The position numbers were made by a program, and so were the translations under genes. A DNA stretch of 64,000 bases from Cercis canadensis (lineage: Eukaryota > Streptophyta > Magnoliopsida > Fabales > Fabaceae): the NCBI GenBank assembly GCA_003255065.1, contig QAOA01004976.1:7494-71493 (forward strand), read 5' to 3'. The notes beneath the pieces were generated by a model. The model made no database searches. It was not told the DNA's origin and was given only the letters and a program-made list of their open reading frames with translations. Position 1 is the stretch's first letter. Each line of letters begins with the position of its first letter. Positions 37,801-47,625 of the stretch are shown piece by piece.

Positions 37801-38222
37801 AATTCGATATAATTTACAAGTATGATCTGGATTTCTATGAATTTTCTTTGCCTATCTGAGAAGTGAGAACTTCCTTCCTTGTAGATAATAGGCTTAAACC
37901 TGCCTCTCCATGCAAACGCGTCATTTTCATTGAATTTCGCCCAACGGTAAGGTAAGCTCTGCATGTGCAGTGGCGGTGAGCTTCAATTTTTGTGTTTTCC
38001 ATATAAACTGAATATATTACTAATGCTTCAAATTGCAATTTTTATAAAGGAGATTACTTCAGTTGACAAATAAGCCTCTATTTATCCGTAGCACAACTAA
38101 CACCAACACGTAAAGTTGAACTCAACAACCTGCGCCAGCTAGATTATGGACATTATTTGAGTCTACCTCTAACAAAGTCAAACACTTAAAATTTTTTTTT
38201 TCTTAGAATGTTAATATTATTA
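34871..38222. other. Gene-free spacer downstream of SMT2
   Basis: The first about 350 bp is SMT2 3'UTR and flank. The rest is AT-rich with only short ORFs that lack protein character. A stretch at about 37100-37280 has a tRNA B-box-like AGTTCGAGATCC and an A-rich end, a possible old SINE. I see no gene. Confidence 0.4.
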
Positions 38223-38762
38223 GGATTAATTATAATTTTGGTTATTCTATTTTTATAATTTGAATTTTTTGGTCCTCTCCTATTTTAAAAATGAACAATT
38301 TAGTCATTTTATATTCATGAAACGTGTAGTTTTAGTTATTCAATCTATATTTAGGTCTAATTTAAGGTGTATAATTTTCTAATTCACAATCTCACCGTTC
38401 AGATTAAAGAATTATGTCTTGCAAATTTTTTCACAAAATCAGCTTGATCAAACGGTGGGATTGAGCCCAAAATATTAAAATTAGAAGTTTTCATCTAATC
38501 AGAGATCTAGATTTATTCACTGTTAGATCGAGTTGAAATTTTGTAAAGATGTTCATAAGATGTAACTCTTTAATCTCAACACGGAATTATAAATAAGAAA
38601 ATTTTACACCATGAGATAAATTTAAAAAATTTTGACTTAAAGACAAAATGATCAAAATTACACATTTTATGAAAATAGAGAGACTAAATTGTTCATTTTT
38701 AAAATAGAAGAACCAAAAAATTTAAGTTGTTAAAATAAGAGGACCAAAATTACAATTAAGCC
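38223..38762. mobile_element. Foldback MITE with 9-bp target duplication (family C, 540 bp)
   Basis: The two halves are near-complete inverted copies. The left end GGATTAATTATAATTTTGGT pairs with the right-end complement GGCTTAATTGTAATTTTGGT. Inner pairs include ATTTTAAAAATGAACAATTT on the left and ATTGTTCATTTTTAAAATAG on the right. The arms run about 250 bp each with a short loop near 38485-38510. It is flanked by an exact 9-bp repeat ATATTATTA (38214-38222 and 38763-38771). No coding capacity. The 9-bp duplication and long inverted ends fit a non-autonomous Mutator-like element. Confidence 0.85.
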
Positions 38763-38771
38763 ATATTATTA

Positions 38772-38899
38772 TCCGTACTCCCATTAATGTATTAAAGATT
38801 CAGCGTTGATCGCTATATAAAGCTCAAGGGTACTCGAACCTTTGATATATCCACATAGCCATACAAATAATTAACACAAGAGTTTGAAACTTAAGCGAG
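38772..38899. promoter_or_regulatory. Probable core promoter of the 137-residue protein gene
   Basis: CTATATAAAG at 38812-38821 is a good TATA box, about 80 bp upstream of the ATG at 38900. The MITE ends about 50 bp upstream of it, so the element may now form part of the regulatory region. Confidence 0.5.
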
Positions 38900-39313
38900 A
38901 TGGAGTTGAAGTTTGTAGAAAGCAGGTCCTCATTGAAGAGAAGGTTTGGGTTGTTTAGAGCTCGGAATCAAAAGAAGACAAGCAATAGCGTAGTGGCGGA
39001 TGCGATTACAAAGGTAAATGCTGGTGATGGAGGTGGAATTGTATCATGCAAAGAGGAAGATGGGGTCGTGAGGATGAAGATTGTGGTGAAAAAGAGCGAT
39101 TTAAAGCAATTGATACAAGCCATGAGTGGTGGCAACGGCAATGACCAAGTATCTTATAGACCATTATCTGTCACTCTGCCTTCGCTATCGGTGGAGCAGC
39201 GGCTCAATCTGTTGCGGAGAAAGCATCTCTCCAGAACCAATTGCAATACAGTGAAGGGAAATCGCCACAATTGTTGGAGTCCTGCCCTCCAAAGCATCCC
39301 CGAAGAGCTTTGA
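38900..39313 (+). CDS. Small plant-specific protein (137 aa), possibly DUF4228/PADRE-like
   Basis: Uninterrupted ORF from ATG 38900 to TGA, with a TATA box at a sensible distance. The N-terminus is basic (MELKFVESRSSLKRRFGLFR). The middle has VVRMKIVVKKSDLKQLIQAM, and the C-terminus ends CWSPALQSIPEEL. The arrangement VRxKIVxxKxxLxxLI followed by a terminal W-P-L-SIPE resembles small plant DUF4228/PADRE-type proteins linked to stress responses, but this is pattern memory. No signal peptide or membrane segment. It stands alone, with no introns. The function is unknown. Confidence 0.7.
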   Translation: MELKFVESRSSLKRRFGLFRARNQKKTSNSVVADAITKVNAGDGGGIVSCKEEDGVVRMKIVVKKSDLKQLIQAMSGGNGNDQVSYRPLSVTLPSLSVEQRLNLLRRKHLSRTNCNTVKGNRHNCWSPALQSIPEEL

Positions 39314-39859
39314 TGTTTGAACTCATGCCCAAGCTCAACTATTTGTGCATTATTGCTTCCATCTTCTTGTGCTGTCAAAAATCAATATCAAGCCAAAACA
39401 AGCACATATGCAAGGAGAAAGGCAGAAAGGGAAGAGGAATTTTCTTTTTCAACGCTATTGTAGATGATTATTTAAGTTTTGGTGGATTAATGTATAGTTC
39501 ACTTAGATTCAAATTTTTTTCTTACCAAAAGCAAAATCAAGTACTGTCTGATTTTAAGATAGATGTATCATATATGATTTCTTTCTCTCCTTTTTTTTTT
39601 TTTTTTTTTANTTTTTTTTTTTTTGATTACCATAGGAAAGGAAGACATATGATATATCATTCTTTATTTTGTTAGGTTTCCAATAACACATGTAATGTGA
39701 CTGATTGGTTAATGCAATTGTCTTTCATAAAATTAGAAAATCCCTTTATTTTATATGTTTCATAAGCAATATAGAAAAAAAAAAAAGTATATTTATCTAG
39801 CATGGGAACTGGGAAGTAGCCAATAATAAAAACTAAGTGTAACATAGTTATAATCATAA
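39314..39859. other. 3' flank of the 137-aa gene with poly-T and single N
   Basis: A T-tract at 39591-39624 is interrupted by an N at 39611, a probable sequencing or assembly break in a homopolymer. No gene seen. Confidence 0.4.
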
Positions 39860-40309
39860 CGGAAAAGTTTAATTTATTCTCTCTAATTATAGGTCATGTA
39901 TAGTTTATTTTCAAAGTATATAAAAAGATATAAGGAGCCCTATCAACTATCAAAATATGTTAAAAAAACACTTGATTCCTAGATAGCTGTCCAAAAATGG
40001 ACGAAAAATNAGTTTACTTTCAAAGTATATAAAAAGATATAAGGAGCCCTATCAACTATCAAAATATGTTAAAAAAAAAAACTTGATTCCTAGATGGCCG
40101 TCCAAAAATGGACGAAAAATACCACGTATCATGCATGTAAGAGGAAAATAAAAGTGACACGTGACATTTTCTTTTTATTTTTAGATGGTTATATGAAGAT
40201 TAAAGTTTTTTTTTTTTACATATTTAGATAATTGATAGGAGTTCTTTGTAGCTTGAGGGTTAAACTACACATTACCCTAAGTTGAAAAGAGTAAATTAAA
40301 CTTTTTTCG
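39860..40309. mobile_element. Foldback MITE, family A copy 2, with an assembly duplication inside
   Basis: The ends CGGAAAAGTTTAATTTATTC and GTAAATTAAACTTTTTTCG are inverted copies, and the arms continue inward (CCTATCAACTATCAAAATAT on the left pairs with ATATTTAGATAATTGATAGG on the right). An exact 9-bp repeat TAATCATAA flanks it (39851-39859 and 40310-40318). Inside, about 105 bp is repeated on both sides of the N at 40010, so the real element is probably about 110 bp shorter. No ORF. Confidence 0.8.
39910..40120. other. Single-N join flanked by about 105-bp near-identical copies
   Basis: The segment from AGTTTATTTTCAAAGTATAT to CAAAAATGGACGAAAAAT appears before and after the N at 40010 with a few differences (ATAGCTGTCC against ATGGCCGTCC, and A-run length). 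Unmerged allelic contig ends are the simplest explanation. Confidence 0.75.
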
Positions 40310-40758
40310 TAATCATAATTAATTGATCATTTTGTATGAATAATATTTCTTTTCGGTTTCTTTTTCTTTTCGAAAACTAATTTTTTTTTTCTCTCATAAA
40401 AATTGAAGGTTCACCAGATAAACCTTTACTTACTAGGCCCAGGCCCAACCCAAGCCGAAGCCCAAGTACCATTTCAAAAAGAATGCTACACATGTACGGA
40501 TGGTATCACTTTGACGTTGGGATGATGGACACACATAATCCAAGATCTTAGCTCTGTAGTTTACTTTTCAGTAAACGGTTCAGATTGTTTAGAGTTTTAG
40601 ACCAGTTGGTCCTTGGTAACGGAGAGCTCTGCCTCTGGTTATGGCTCAGAATTCTTCAAGTGTATTCCGCCAAAGATTTAACGGTTAACCGTCATATCCT
40701 GCCGGAAGCCAAAGACAGAAGAGTGCGGCTACATCTTGAAAGTTGAAACCATCCAAAA
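40310..40758 (+). promoter_or_regulatory. Upstream region of the DYW PPR gene with site II-like motifs
   Basis: Clustered TGGGCY-type motifs in reverse orientation (AGGCCCAGGCCCAACCC at about 40435-40451, then GAAGCCCAAG) match the site II elements common upstream of plant organelle-related and PPR genes. The link to this gene is by position only. Confidence 0.4.
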
Positions 40759-43176
40759 ATGGCTGCAACACTTGCCTACCATCACAGTATCTTCTTGAAC
40801 TCCACCACACCAGAACATTGTTTCCCAAAACAGGTCAAAGAACCCAAAGCCAACAGGAAATTCGACCTCGGAAGTGAGCCAGAATGCTCAAAATCAAGAC
40901 TCCGCTACACTCAGTCCAAGTGTCAAAAAGCTTCTTCCTTACCACCCAATTCCTTTCTCACAAGGGCTCTCGTTGAGAGTGTGGAATCTGGGTCACTGGA
41001 AGACGCACTCAACCTGTTCGAGAAAATGAACCATTTTGACACGTATATTTGGAATGTCATGATTAGAGGATATACAGATAGAGGATTGTTTCGAGAGGCA
41101 ATTAATTTGTATCATAGAATGGGATATGATGGGGTTCGTACGGATAATTTCACATACCCATTTGTGATTAAAGCTTGTGGTGGATTGTTCACGTTGACAG
41201 AAGGCGAAAAGGTTCACGCCAAGTTGCTTAAGATAGGACTAGATAAGGATGTTTATATTTGCAATGCACTCATTATAATGTATGGGAAGCTTTGGCATAT
41301 TGATTCAGCGTTGAGGGTTTTTGTAGAGATGCCTTCTAAAGACTTAGTTTCCTGGAACTCTATGATTAGTTCATATTCTTTGGTCAAAGAACATCTGAGC
41401 TCGTTGCAGTGCTTTAGAGAAATGCTGCAAGTTGGGATTCGGCCAGATAGGTTTAGCATGATAAGTGCTCTTAATGCCTGTTCTCTTGGGTTATATGGAT
41501 CAGGTGGGAAGGAATTGCATTGCATCGCACTCAGGTTGGGATTTGAATTAGATGTTATGTTTCAGACATCACTTATTGACATGTATAGCAAGTGTGGCAA
41601 GCTGGATTATGCAGAGAGGGTTTTTGACAGGATACCAACAAGAAATGTCGTGGCTTGGAATGCAATGATCGATAGCTATGCTCTAAATGGTCAACCAATT
41701 AAGGCTTTTGGTTCCTTGAAAATGATGCTCAAGGCTGATAACTTGACTGTTGATAATGTTACACTCATAAACTTGCTTCCTTCTTGCGCACAACTAGGAG
41801 CTGTTTTGCAGGGTAAGTCTATTCATGGACATGCCATTAGGAAAGGATTTCTGCCTCATCCAGTATTAGAAACCGCTCTGCTTGACATGTACGGAGAGTT
41901 TGGTATATTGAAGTTGGCAGAGGTAACTTTTAATCATATGATGGAGAAGAACTTGGTAACATGGAATGCCATGATCGCTGTATATGTGCAGAATGGGTGG
42001 AACTGGAAAGGCTTAAAACTATTTGAAGAACTTATGAATGAACATCTTAGACCTGATACAGTTACTGTTGCAAGTATCCTTCCTGCCTATGCTAATTTGG
42101 CATCACTAAGGGAAGGTAGGCAAATTCATGGTTATATTATGAAATTACAGTACCACTCGAATACATTTGTTTCAAATTCAATTATTTATATGTATGCAAG
42201 TTGTGGAGATCTCGGGGCAGCGCGGAAAATTTTTGATCGAATGATGTGCAAGGATATTATATCGTGGAATACCATCATGATGGCTTATGCCATTCATGGT
42301 ATGGGGAGAATGTCCGTTGAACTGTTCTCTCAGATGGAGAGATCTGGCTTTCAGCCTAATGATAGCACCTTTGTTTCACTGTTGTCATCTTGTAGCAAAT
42401 CTGGCATGGTTAATGAAGGGTGGGAATACTTTAATTTGATGAAACTAGACTATGGAATGCAGCCTAAAATAGAGCACTATGGATGCATGCTTGATCTTAT
42501 TGGTAGAACTGGTAAATTGGACCAAGCCATGAGCTTCATAGAAGAAATGCCACTGTTGCCTACAGCCCGGATATGGGGATCATTATTGAATGCAAGTAGG
42601 AAGAAAGGAGACATAGAATTAGCTGAACTTGCTGCTCAGCATATCTTTTCAACAGAGCATGACAATACTGGGTGTTATGTCTTACTTTCTAATATGTATG
42701 CTGAAGCTGGGAGATGGGAGAAGGTGAAAGACATAAAATCTATTATGAAGAAAGAACGATCAGAGAAAACCCTAGCATACAGCATAACAGAGACAAAATT
42801 TGGGCTGCACAGATTTGCTAATCAAGATAGATCTCACATTGAGTCTGATATGATCTATAATGTCCGAGATATCTTATCAAGGAAAACTGGAGACAAAAAA
42901 TGCATCCACAACACTAAGTTCAAGCCATCAGACTTGGCTAGAAAAAGAGCAAATTCACCAGAGAATCACAGTGTAAGATTGGCAATATGTTTTGGACTAA
43001 TTTCTACAACAATTGGAAATCCTGTTCTTGTCAGGAAAAACACGAGAATATGTGAAGATTGCCATATTGCTGTAAAGAAGATTTCAGAGACTACCCGAAG
43101 AGAAATAATAGTAGGGGATTCTAAATTCTTCCACCACTTCAGAGATGGGCACTGCTCTTGTGGTGATTACTGGTGA
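40759..43176 (+). CDS. PLS-class pentatricopeptide protein with DYW domain (catalytic Glu replaced)
   Basis: Single-exon, 805 residues. The N-terminus is a probable plastid transit region. A long PPR tract of P, L and S motifs begins near residue 75 ([20 protein letters not shown]) and runs to about residue 590. The E region is recognisable ([20 protein letters not shown], and [20 protein letters not shown]). The DYW domain ends [12 protein letters not shown] proteins edit C to U in organelle transcripts. In the deaminase motif HxE...CxxC the cysteines are present (ICEDCH), but the glutamate is valine: [11 protein letters not shown] at residues 737-747 replaces HSEKLAIAFGL. The PG box after the E motifs is also eroded ([15 protein letters not shown]). 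From memory At4g35130 is the likely orthologue and shares this change. Confidence 0.92.
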   Translation: MAATLAYHHSIFLNSTTPEHCFPKQVKEPKANRKFDLGSEPECSKSRLRYTQSKCQKASSLPPNSFLTRALVESVESGSLEDALNLFEKMNHFDTYIWNVMIRGYTDRGLFREAINLYHRMGYDGVRTDNFTYPFVIKACGGLFTLTEGEKVHAKLLKIGLDKDVYICNALIIMYGKLWHIDSALRVFVEMPSKDLVSWNSMISSYSLVKEHLSSLQCFREMLQVGIRPDRFSMISALNACSLGLYGSGGKELHCIALRLGFELDVMFQTSLIDMYSKCGKLDYAERVFDRIPTRNVVAWNAMIDSYALNGQPIKAFGSLKMMLKADNLTVDNVTLINLLPSCAQLGAVLQGKSIHGHAIRKGFLPHPVLETALLDMYGEFGILKLAEVTFNHMMEKNLVTWNAMIAVYVQNGWNWKGLKLFEELMNEHLRPDTVTVASILPAYANLASLREGRQIHGYIMKLQYHSNTFVSNSIIYMYASCGDLGAARKIFDRMMCKDIISWNTIMMAYAIHGMGRMSVELFSQMERSGFQPNDSTFVSLLSSCSKSGMVNEGWEYFNLMKLDYGMQPKIEHYGCMLDLIGRTGKLDQAMSFIEEMPLLPTARIWGSLLNASRKKGDIELAELAAQHIFSTEHDNTGCYVLLSNMYAEAGRWEKVKDIKSIMKKERSEKTLAYSITETKFGLHRFANQDRSHIESDMIYNVRDILSRKTGDKKCIHNTKFKPSDLARKRANSPENHSVRLAICFGLISTTIGNPVLVRKNTRICEDCHIAVKKISETTRREIIVGDSKFFHHFRDGHCSCGDYW

Positions 43177-44148
43177 TTGTGCTTTACATATCTCACGGTG
43201 GCTCTGACGCAGAATATATTAACAGTCATTTAGAAGATTATGTTTATATCATTATAATATCTTGTGTATAATCATATCTGCAGTAGATGGTAGATCTTAG
43301 CTGGCAGTTCATGAAGAGCAGGGGACCTTTTCCCGTGATTCTCATTGGAGAACTGCGTCCACCCACCTCAAAACTGGACGAACAACCTCCTTTTAAAAAA
43401 AAAAAAAAAAAAAAAAAATCCCACAAAAAGCAAGATTCATTTTTAAAGCATGTAACTTAGTGTTGAATATCTAAGATTTTGATGGGTAAATAAAGGGGAT
43501 CTTTTATCATCACATATATTTTGCAGAAGTCTTGGGTGTCTATTGGTTGTCATTTTCAGATATCCGAGACAGAAGAATGAAATGGCTAAAAGATGACAGG
43601 TAATAAAGTAACAGGGTATACAAGATTCGTCATACTAAAACTAAAATGATATGAAATGACATCATTGTCATCATAATTTAAAAAGGAAACATAGCGCAAT
43701 GGTTACAATTGATGGGCAGTGCTAGTCAATGTAGCATTCAATTTAGACCAATTATTCTGTTCCCCAAAAGAATCAAAACCTAAGAATCAAAAAAGAAAAT
43801 AAACTTTGATATCTACCCATTCTAAAATTGACAAACTTTACCATGGTGAAGATTTACAATAATTGCTTATAATAATGAAGTTAGAAAGTTTATAAGAACA
43901 AGTCACAGGAGAAAGTGTAAGAGAAAGAGTACTGTGCTCATGTTTCAGCTGTCTTCCACGAATCATGTGTTCAATATTATAATAGTTGAAGAGCCATCAC
44001 TACTTCCATTTACAAGTAAAGTAACCAGATGAAGACAAAAATTATAAAAAAAATGAAATCTATTTACAGTAGAGTGATGGAATGAACTTTTTATCTACTG
44101 GTCAAACCGAAAGTTCCAAAAAAACACAGCGCTCCTCTGCTCTCTCTC
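43177..44148. other. Spacer between the DYW PPR gene and the 169-aa gene
   Basis: Holds an A-tract (43395-43419) and otherwise AT-rich unique sequence. The convergent genes on either side probably place both 3'UTRs here. Confidence 0.4.
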
Positions 44149-44658
44149 TCAGTCAACCTTGTCATCCTGCTGCTGCTCCTCCTCCTCCTCCTCTTCCTCT
44201 TGGTCACCAAATTCACTGCCGTCAATACATCTTCTTTCACAGAACCCAATGAAAAAATCCTTAATTGTCTTCCAAACGACGCCGCTAAGCCAGTCCAAGC
44301 ATCCCAACTCTCCTCTGCGACACAAGCACTTCTCTTTCAACTTGTCAAAGAGCCCTTTATTCCCGACCTCCGTTCGCGTTGACATCGGCTGCAGATAAGC
44401 CAAAGCAGCGTGCTTAACGAGTGGGTTCTTGATTGGGATCTCATGCCAGCTGGAGTTGTTGACCGGCGACAAGATCGCCGCCTGCGGCGGAGGGTCCGGC
44501 ATGATATCCCTGAGACTGATATACTGCACCGCCGGTATAGTGATCATCTCTATGTCGGAAATCTCGAATTGCGGCGCGCTATGGCAGTTGTGTGAGAGGA
44601 AACTAGGGGAATGAGAGTTCAGTTGGAAATCATGGTTTGGGCCTTTAATTATCGGCAT
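44149..44658 (-). CDS. Unrecognised plant protein (169 aa) with acidic tail
   Basis: Intact single-exon ORF. GC content and codon use differ sharply from the AT-rich flanks, which supports coding. Visible features: a Pro-rich stretch IPAVQYISLRDIMPDPPPQA, then SSWHEIPIKNPLVKHAALAY followed by LQPMST, a Cys-rich basic patch (LKEKCLCRRGELGCLDWLSG), a hydrophobic segment VVWKTIKDFFIGFC, and a C-terminal run of Glu and Gln (EEEEEEEEQQQDD) encoded by a CTC/CTG triplet repeat. No signal peptide or full membrane helix. I cannot assign a family. The opposite strand is also open but looks less protein-like. Confidence 0.65.
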   Translation of the reverse strand: MPIIKGPNHDFQLNSHSPSFLSHNCHSAPQFEISDIEMITIPAVQYISLRDIMPDPPPQAAILSPVNNSSWHEIPIKNPLVKHAALAYLQPMSTRTEVGNKGLFDKLKEKCLCRRGELGCLDWLSGVVWKTIKDFFIGFCERRCIDGSEFGDQEEEEEEEEQQQDDKVD

Positions 44659-45118
44659 TTCTATAGGATTTTGGTTGAGGATTACTCGTAATATTATTGC
44701 AAAACGTTGATTTTATGGATGGGGATAAATATGAAATATTTTATTTTATTTTATTTTCTCTCTTTTTTTTTCCGGGGAGAAAATTCTAGAATATCATCAC
44801 AGAATGAGCGAATTAGAGAGGGGCATGGTAATTGATCTTCGGTGTCATAGTGAGTTTACAGAGTATGAGTGAGATAGTTAGATAGTGAGAGAGTGAGGAG
44901 TGGAATTTTTAGACGCGGGAAGTGACTTTTGTGTGGGAGAAAAAGTAAATTGCACGCGCCTATGAAGTGCGTGGAGGTTTTACCACTTGGCTTCTGCTAA
45001 TTGGATGATTATCACATTATGCACGTTTTTATATTCTCCACGTTTTTTAGTTATTTATTTTTATTTATTTAATTGCTTATTTTATTATTATTTTTTTGTT
45101 TTTTGTGAAATGACTATT
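44659..45118. other. Upstream region of the 169-aa gene
   Basis: CT- and T-rich, with GA-rich repeats (44868-44900, GTGAGAGAGTGAGGAG) that suit a plant 5'UTR or promoter read on the minus strand. Nothing else seen. Confidence 0.35.
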
Positions 45119-46290
45119 TCAAAGACAATAATAATACATCGAGGAGAAAAATTGAAGCATCTTCCAGCCAAACGAATGACATTCGTCTCCCTCCATGCAC
45201 AGATCACAGAACTTCAGTTCATATGCCATCTGCAACCCTTCCTTAATAGCCAAAGCTTTTATGGTATCCACATTAGAAATTTCGTCAACGAGTTTCAACC
45301 AAGCAGCCATGAATAAACCTTCAACGTCCCTTATAACCCCTCCCACCGCCAGCAACCAAAGCGCCATCCACGTTTAGCTTGAAAAACGGCGCTTGTGGCT
45401 TAGACCACCTAACTTCCTGTACATCTGCTACAGAAATTCTGGTTGGGGTTTGTGCTGAAACCAATTCCCATAATTTAACTGCTTCCTCGTATTCTTTTGG
45501 GATAGGGCCAACTTGTTTCTTAAGCCTTATCTTGTTCCTACGTGACCACAGGTTGTAATAAAAGAAACACAACCACAGCCATTTGTGACTCAGACCATAG
45601 CTTGAATCCCTGCTCAACCCAAGATAAGAAGCTACCAACCTCTGTCAACCCAACTGTCCCAGGAATTGCAGCTAACTCCCAAAGCTCCCTGACATGTGAA
45701 CAACTAAGCAAGACATGGGCTTGAAAGACTCCTTCTGTGGCAGCCAATGATCAAACCATAATCGAACCTCATTCCCTACTCCCTACTCCCTATCCACCGA
45801 AGACACCATTTCTTAAGGAGTTTCAAACCATACCATATGCTTCTTCAAGAATAGGAAGGTTTACTGCCTAGTTGAGCATCCAAAACATCATGGTTCTGAT
45901 AGTATCTAGCTCTTAACGTTCTAGCCACCAGAGAGCTTGGGTTCTGAAGCAAACGCCAACCTTGTTTATCTAACATGGCTGCATTAAACACCTCCTAGTC
46001 TTTAAGACCCATACCCGCCGCTTTCTTGGGCTGGCAAAGTATCTCCCAACTTAGCCAATGGATTTTAGATGCATGATGGGAATTACCCACCCACAATCTA
46101 GCCTTCATCTGGTTCAACTCCCTGCACAGTTTTTGATAGCCTAAAGCAACTCTTGGTATAGGTGGGAATGCCCTGAGCAGTAGCTTTTATCAGAATTTCT
46201 TTACCCGCTTTAGACAACAATTTTTCCTTCCAATCTAAAGCCTCTTTTAGAGTTTGAAAAGCATTATTTTGTTTTTTTTCTCACCATAGC
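45119..46290 (-). mobile_element. Decayed L1-type LINE, 3' end of ORF2 (RT C-terminus to RNase H)
   Basis: Read on the minus strand, three frames together give the typical end of a plant LINE ORF2. It begins [20 protein letters not shown], passes through KIHWLSWEILCQPKKAAGMG, NAAMLDKQGWRLLQNPSSLV and RARYYQNHDVLDAQLGSKPS, then LWSRRNKIRLKKQ, and ends in an RNase H-like part (FFKLNVDGALVAGG, GGVIRDVEGLFMAAWL). Stops and frameshifts (for example in-frame stops after GMGLKD and after SYS) make it dead. The reverse-transcriptase catalytic part is absent, so it is 5'-truncated at about 46290. Confidence 0.8.
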
Positions 46291-46521
46291 TTTTATCAGA
46301 ATCTGTTGGCCAGATGAGACTGCATAAATCTCCAAAATTTGCTTATTTTAGAACTATAATAGGAGGAGAAGATGAATTAGCAAATGTTGTTTTTAACTTT
46401 TTATTAAACAGAAGTTAACTCATTGACATGTCAATGATGTCATTACCATTCGGGCCAGTAATTCTGGCCAACTCAAAGTGAGCTAGCAAGAAGATTTGCC
46501 ATTAAGACTGACAAGAGCCAA

Positions 46522-46671
46522 CTGTAACCTGCAACTTGTTCATGGTAATCCACGTAGGCATAATGTTAATTTACTGATTCTTGTTTTATATAATCCATTT
46601 ATGAGTTGATTTATGCTATTTTTTTTTTTTCTTTCTCATCGTTGAACATCAAAATTAAATCTTCATCTCCA

Positions 46672-46739
<68 letters not shown>

Positions 46740-47625
46740 TAAAAAGGCTTTTTATTATGATATCAAGTTATGAAGTTGATGTGTTACCAAAAATAGTTAT
46801 TAAGTTAATGTTGCCATATTATGACATATATAAGCTTATTGGCAGTTTTGGTCATCATATTTTATCGAGTCCTACGAGTTAGTCTCCATTTTTAAAACTC
46901 AACGATTTAGTCCATGTATTTTAGTGAATTTGACAACTTTAGTTATTCGTTAATCAACTTAACGACATGTTGACGTAGCACAAATAAATTAATTTTTTAT
47001 TGTTATCATGTTGATGTGGCATGGAGAAATTATTTTTTAATTGTTAAATAATCATTAAGCATAATTAAGTCATAATTAACATAAAAATAATTTGTTGTTG
47101 TTAAATAACCATTTTAAAAAAAATTCACAAAATTCAAGCAAATAAAAAAAAAATTAGATCAAGTAAGACATGAAAAAAAAATTCTATATTTTTTCAAATT
47201 AAGTCAATAAGAGATTCTACCAAAAATTTCAAATAACATTATTTAATCTGAAATTTTTTTTAATTGTTTAAACTTTGTGAAAAAATGTAAAATTTTGGTA
47301 GAATCTATTATAGACTTAATTTAAAAAAATCTGATTTTTTTTTTACATGTTTAAGTTGATCTAAAAATCTTTTTAGCTGTAACCTGCAACTTGTTCATGG
47401 TAATCTGCGTAGGCATAATGTTAATTTACTGAGCTTGTTTTATATAATCCATTTATGAGTTGATTTATGCAATTTTTTTTTTCTTTCTCATCGTTGAACA
47501 TCAAAATTAAATCTTCATCTCCAATTTTTTTTTAAAAAGGTTTTTTATTATGATATCAAGTTATTAAGTTAATGTGTTACTAAAAATAGTTATTAAGTTA
47601 ATGTCGTCATATTATGACATATATA
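46522..47625. repeat. Direct repeat pair (about 250-310 bp) flanking about 545 bp, with a T64 expansion
   Basis: 46522-46832 and 47377-47625 share the path CTGTAACCTGCAACTTGTTC, TTATATAATCCATTTATGAG, CATCAAAATTAAATCTTCAT and ATTATGACATATATA with few changes. The first copy contains a run of 64 T (46674-46737) where the second has about nine. The copies start TGTAACC, but I see no CA ends that fit, no primer-binding site and no target duplication, so a duplication is as likely as a degraded TRIM. Between them, 46833-46980 resembles an arm of the 38223 MITE family. Confidence 0.65.
47146..47366. repeat. Inverted repeat between the direct repeats
   Basis: The left arm (GATCAAGTAAGACATGAAAA, then TCAAATTAAGTC and AGATTCTACCAAAA) pairs with the right arm (TTTTGGTAGAATCT, GACTTAATTTAAAA, ACATGTTTAAGTTGATC). 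Arms are about 80 bp with a loop of about 50 bp. This is a foldback structure of MITE type. Confidence 0.6.

Noticed and set aside
44159..44614. Plus-strand frames opposite the 169-aa gene, one with a Ser-rich start
   Set aside because: The Ser run is the complement of the Glu repeat, and the minus-strand product has better protein character.
46522..47625. Direct repeats as LTRs of a TRIM element
   Set aside because: No matching CA end, primer-binding site, polypurine tract or target duplication was found.
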